From Avimuribaculum sp964395975 (GTDB lineage Bacteria > Bacteroidota > Bacteroidia > Bacteroidales > Muribaculaceae), in NCBI GenBank assembly GCA_964395975.1, contig CAYNBZ010000002.1, forward strand, positions 20,725 through 84,724: a stretch of DNA of 64,000 nt. Reading direction: 5' to 3'. A program made the position numbers and the translations under genes. The notes below the pieces were generated by a model. The model made no database searches. It was given only the letters and a program-made list of their open reading frames with translations, and was not told the DNA's origin. Position 1 is the first letter of the stretch, and each line of letters begins with the position of its first letter. Shown piece by piece: positions 61,722 to 64,000 of the stretch.

Positions 61722-63392
61722 ATGTGTGGTATAGTAGCAATCTTCAACATAAAAAAAGAGCAGGCAAAGGAGTTTAGAAACAAAGCTCTGTCGATGGCAA
61801 AAAAAATACGACACCGGGGACCCGATTGGAGTGGGATTTACTGCGGTGGCAGTGCGATTCTTGCACATGAACGTCTGTCGATTGTCGATCCGCAAAGCGG
61901 TAAACAACCGTTGTTCTCGTCTGATGGCAAAGTGGTGCTTGCTGTGAATGGAGAGATTTATAATCACCGTGACATACGCAAACAGTATGCCGGCCGATAT
62001 GAATTCAATACGGGCAGTGACTGTGAGGTGATTTTGGCTCTTTATAAAGAAAAAGGCATAGATTTCCTTGAAGATCTGAGTGGTATTTTTGCATTTGCCC
62101 TTTATGACTCGGAAAACGATGAATTTTTGATAGCGCGTGACCCAATAGGCGTGATTCCTTTATACATTGGATATGACAGTGACGGCAAGGTATATTGTGC
62201 TAGTGAATTGAAAGCCCTTGAGGGGTATTGCGAATGGTATGAACCGTTTTTGCCGGGGCATTATTACCATAGCCGTAGTGGAAAGATGCAACGATGGTAT
62301 AAGCGTGAGTGGATGGAATTTGATGCAGTGAAGGATAATAATGCTTCGGTAGAAGAACTGAAGTTGGCACTTGAAGACGCTGTGAAACGCCAATTGATGT
62401 GCGACGTGCCTTATGGTGTGCTTCTATCCGGAGGACTCGATAGTTCAGTGGTGTCGGCAGTGGCGAAAAAATATGCTTCACGCCGCGTGGAGAGTGACGG
62501 TCGCAGTGAGGCATGGTGGCCACAACTACACTCTTTTGCTATCGGGTTGAAAGGTGCGCCCGACCTTGAGAAGGCTCGTGAAGTGGCAAATTATATTGGT
62601 ACGGTGCATCATGAAATAAACTATACCATTCAAGAGGGTCTTGACGCCGTTCGTGATGTGATATATTATATAGAAACGTATGACGTGACCACAGTACGTG
62701 CATCTACACCGATGTATTTGCTTGCAAGGGTTATCAAAAGTATGGGTATCAAGATGGTATTGAGCGGTGAAGGGGCTGATGAAATATTTGGCGGTTATCT
62801 TTATTTTCACAAAGCACCCGATGCAAAGGCTTTTCATGAAGAAACGGTCAGAAAATTGTCGAAACTTTATTTGTATGATTGCCTGCGAGCCAATAAGTCA
62901 CTTGCCGCTTGGGGTGTGGAAGGGCGAGTTCCGTTCCTTGACAAGGAATTTCTCGATGTGGCGATGAGCCTCAATCCTGCTGCAAAGATGTGCAGGGAAA
63001 ACGTTATTGAGAAAAAAATCGTTCGTGAGGCTTTTTCCGACATGTTGCCTGAAAGTGTCGTATGGCGTCAGAAAGAGCAATTCAGCGATGGTGTTGGGTA
63101 TAATTGGATAGATACATTGAAACAAATGACATCGGCGGCTGTTAGTGATGAACAAATGGCTCGTGCTTCCGAACGTTTCCCTATCAATACTCCTATGAAT
63201 AAGGAAGAATATTATTACCGCTCTATTTTTGAAGAATATTTCCCGAGTGAAAGTGCTGCGCGTAGTGTTCCGAGCATTCCGAGTGTTGCATGTTCTACAG
63301 CCGAAGCATTGGCATGGGATGCGGCATTCAAAAATATGAATGAGCCGAGCGGACGTGCGGTATCGGGTGTTCATGCCGATGCCTATAAATAA
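61722..63392 (+). CDS. asnB: Asparagine synthase (glutamine-hydrolysing)
   Basis: This 556-residue enzyme makes asparagine from aspartate, ATP and glutamine. Cys2 of MCGIVAIF is the amidotransferase nucleophile. RGPDWSGIY, then NGEIYNHRDI and GSDCEVILALY belong to the glutaminase domain. The synthase domain has the ATP-pyrophosphatase loop LLSGGLDSSVVSAV and MVLSGEGADEIFGGYLYFHK. Length matches AsnB type. Directly coupled to gltD, so glutamine-derived nitrogen is channelled to both glutamate and asparagine from one transcript. Confidence 0.97.
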   Translation: MCGIVAIFNIKKEQAKEFRNKALSMAKKIRHRGPDWSGIYCGGSAILAHERLSIVDPQSGKQPLFSSDGKVVLAVNGEIYNHRDIRKQYAGRYEFNTGSDCEVILALYKEKGIDFLEDLSGIFAFALYDSENDEFLIARDPIGVIPLYIGYDSDGKVYCASELKALEGYCEWYEPFLPGHYYHSRSGKMQRWYKREWMEFDAVKDNNASVEELKLALEDAVKRQLMCDVPYGVLLSGGLDSSVVSAVAKKYASRRVESDGRSEAWWPQLHSFAIGLKGAPDLEKAREVANYIGTVHHEINYTIQEGLDAVRDVIYYIETYDVTTVRASTPMYLLARVIKSMGIKMVLSGEGADEIFGGYLYFHKAPDAKAFHEETVRKLSKLYLYDCLRANKSLAAWGVEGRVPFLDKEFLDVAMSLNPAAKMCRENVIEKKIVREAFSDMLPESVVWRQKEQFSDGVGYNWIDTLKQMTSAAVSDEQMARASERFPINTPMNKEEYYYRSIFEEYFPSESAARSVPSIPSVACSTAEALAWDAAFKNMNEPSGRAVSGVHADAYK

Positions 63393-63409
63393 TATAGACG
63401 TTTTGAGCC

Positions 63410-63464
63410 ATTGTCAGGTCATACTTGTTGCTTCGCTCATGAAAGTAATAGATGGCCTGACAAT
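63410..63464 (+). terminator. Hairpin after asnB
   Basis: Perfect 9-nt arms ATTGTCAGG (63410-63418) and CCTGACAAT (63456-63464) with a 37-nt loop, 18 bp after the asnB stop. No T tract follows directly. Confidence 0.5.
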
Positions 63465-63743
63465 TGTGTCTTTGGATTAAACCCCGTTGCATCGCGAAAC
63501 GGAAGCAACAGGGGCTGTAATGGCGTATCTTGCCATCACCGCCCGACAAAAAACAGACGATGCAGGCTTACTCCACACTTTTCAGCGGCTTTCGGATTGT
63601 AAAACAATATTACCGCCTTTCCGACGAAACTCGCTGACAAACGGCGGGAGGAGAAAAGTTAATCACTGTGAAAAAGACGGCAAGAACACAATCAATCTTA
63701 CAGAAAGTAAGTGAAATACGTAAAATCGTCCAAAAATTAATAG

Positions 63744-63751
63744 TATATTTG
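63744..63751 (+). promoter_or_regulatory. Promoter box of the gene at the right edge
   Basis: TATATTTG is an exact consensus -7 box followed by CATCG. It implies a leader of about 155 nt before ATG 63913. Confidence 0.55.
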
Positions 63752-63806
63752 CATCGTCACCCGCACCGTTCCGATGACAGCGCGGAATGGGCTGTGGCGG
63801 ACATCT

Positions 63807-63852
63807 GATGGAAAGGCGTTTGCCTTATGGACGCTCCCCCGTCATTTCCATC
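63807..63852 (+). promoter_or_regulatory. Structured 5' leader of the gene at the right edge
   Basis: GATGGAAA (63807-63814) pairs with TTTCCATC (63845-63852), and AAGGC/GCCTT (63813-63817 and 63822-63826) forms an inner or alternative hairpin; the two share two bases, so they may compete. Confidence 0.4.
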
Positions 63853-63912
63853 CGTGTCATTTCATCTTTCCGTATAACACCCCACAGGGAGCAGGGGCAA
63901 AACAAGAAAAAT

Positions 63913-64000
63913 ATGAAAAACATCTACCGCAAATGGCTGACAACAGCATTGTTGGCGTTGGCGAGCATCGGCGCAAAGGCTTACGACTTCGAGGTTGACG
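63913..64000 (+). CDS. N-terminus of a secreted (BspA-like) surface protein, cut by window end
   Basis: Only 29 residues are present: MKNIYRKWLTTALLALASIG followed by AKAYDFEVD. This is a clean signal peptide with cleavage after AKA. The mature start AYDFEVD is typical of BspA-like leucine-rich and related surface proteins of Bacteroidales, which usually continue with GIYYN-type sequence. The identity of the rest cannot be seen. Confidence 0.65.
   Translation, partial: MKNIYRKWLTTALLALASIGAKAYDFEVD

Larger units (their letters stand above)
63393..63912. other. 520-bp intergenic region, GC-rich, no intact gene
   Basis: It contains the asnB terminator candidate, a GC-rich stretch (~63480-63700) with a hairpin CCCCGTTGC/GCAACAGGGG (63482-63514), a promoter box at 63744 and a long leader. 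Open frames within it lack starts, signal peptides and family motifs and were not accepted. Confidence 0.6.

Noticed and set aside
63411..63998. Three short plus-strand open frames downstream of asnB
   Set aside because: They overlap hairpins and the leader, lack plausible starts, and the last is out of frame with the clear signal peptide beginning at 63913.
1..64000. CRISPR arrays, tRNA or rRNA genes, phage or conjugative modules
   Set aside because: No regularly spaced direct repeats, cloverleaf-like segments, rRNA landmarks, integrases or transfer genes were recognised on reading; short tRNAs could still be missed by eye.

Overview
The window looks like a chromosomal segment of a gut-type Bacteroidales (Bacteroidota). 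The evidence is a SusC/SusD pair, a one-protein hybrid two-component regulator, a fused LpxC-FabZ, type IX secretion (T9SS) genes and C-terminal T9SS sorting domains, and recurrent TAnnTTTG promoter boxes. T9SS genes in a glycan-foraging genome would fit a Muribaculaceae/Barnesiella-like lineage, but the family is inferred. No rRNA, tRNA or CRISPR array was seen.

Layout. (1) 1-18240 is a polysaccharide utilisation locus, with the 3' part of an ELWxxDGT-repeat T9SS cargo protein just upstream. It holds SusC, SusD, a small surface lipoprotein, a sialidase-fold (BNR) enzyme with a CBM9-like module and a probable T9SS tail, the hybrid regulator, a GH43 lipoprotein, a GH2 enzyme and a lipoprotein aldose 1-epimerase. 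The enzymes suggest an arabinose/galactose-rich glycan. (2) 18241-24000 has a DUF695 protein, a minus-strand tetR-fabH-fabG operon and a modular T9SS cargo protein. (3) 24200-28300 has a split chromate transporter with folC, convergent with a Ser-type sulfatase. (4) 28390-30100 is an AT-rich MvaI/BcnI-type restriction-modification cassette with its own promoter and terminator. (5) 30100-36350 has a DUF5715 lipoprotein overlapping a giant AsmA-like protein, then an ECF sigma factor operon with a palindrome at its start.

(6) 36400-36800 is a dead IS1595-type transposase, followed by apbE. (7) 38000-42600 is pstS-pstC-pstA-pstB-phoU; PstC carries an extra segment resembling part of PstS. (8) 42630-47200 is porW (sprE) and porX, T9SS accessory and regulatory genes. 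(9) 47300-50700 is lpxD, lpxC/fabZ and lpxA. (10) 50800-54900 has groES-groEL (minus), a nitroreductase and an acyltransferase. (11) 54900-55800 is mostly non-coding, with a fossil of a GLUG-type surface protein. (12) 55800-63400 is gltB-gltD-asnB, for ammonia and amide nitrogen assimilation. The right edge opens a new secreted protein gene behind a long structured leader.

How the genes connect. T9SS is the thread: two machinery/regulatory genes (porW, porX) and three probable cargo proteins lie in one window, one of them inside the polysaccharide locus. The best candidates for something not well described are the PstS-like segment inside PstC, the T9SS-tagged enzyme of the polysaccharide locus, the wobble-paired hairpin downstream of galM, and the palindrome at the ECF sigma gene.
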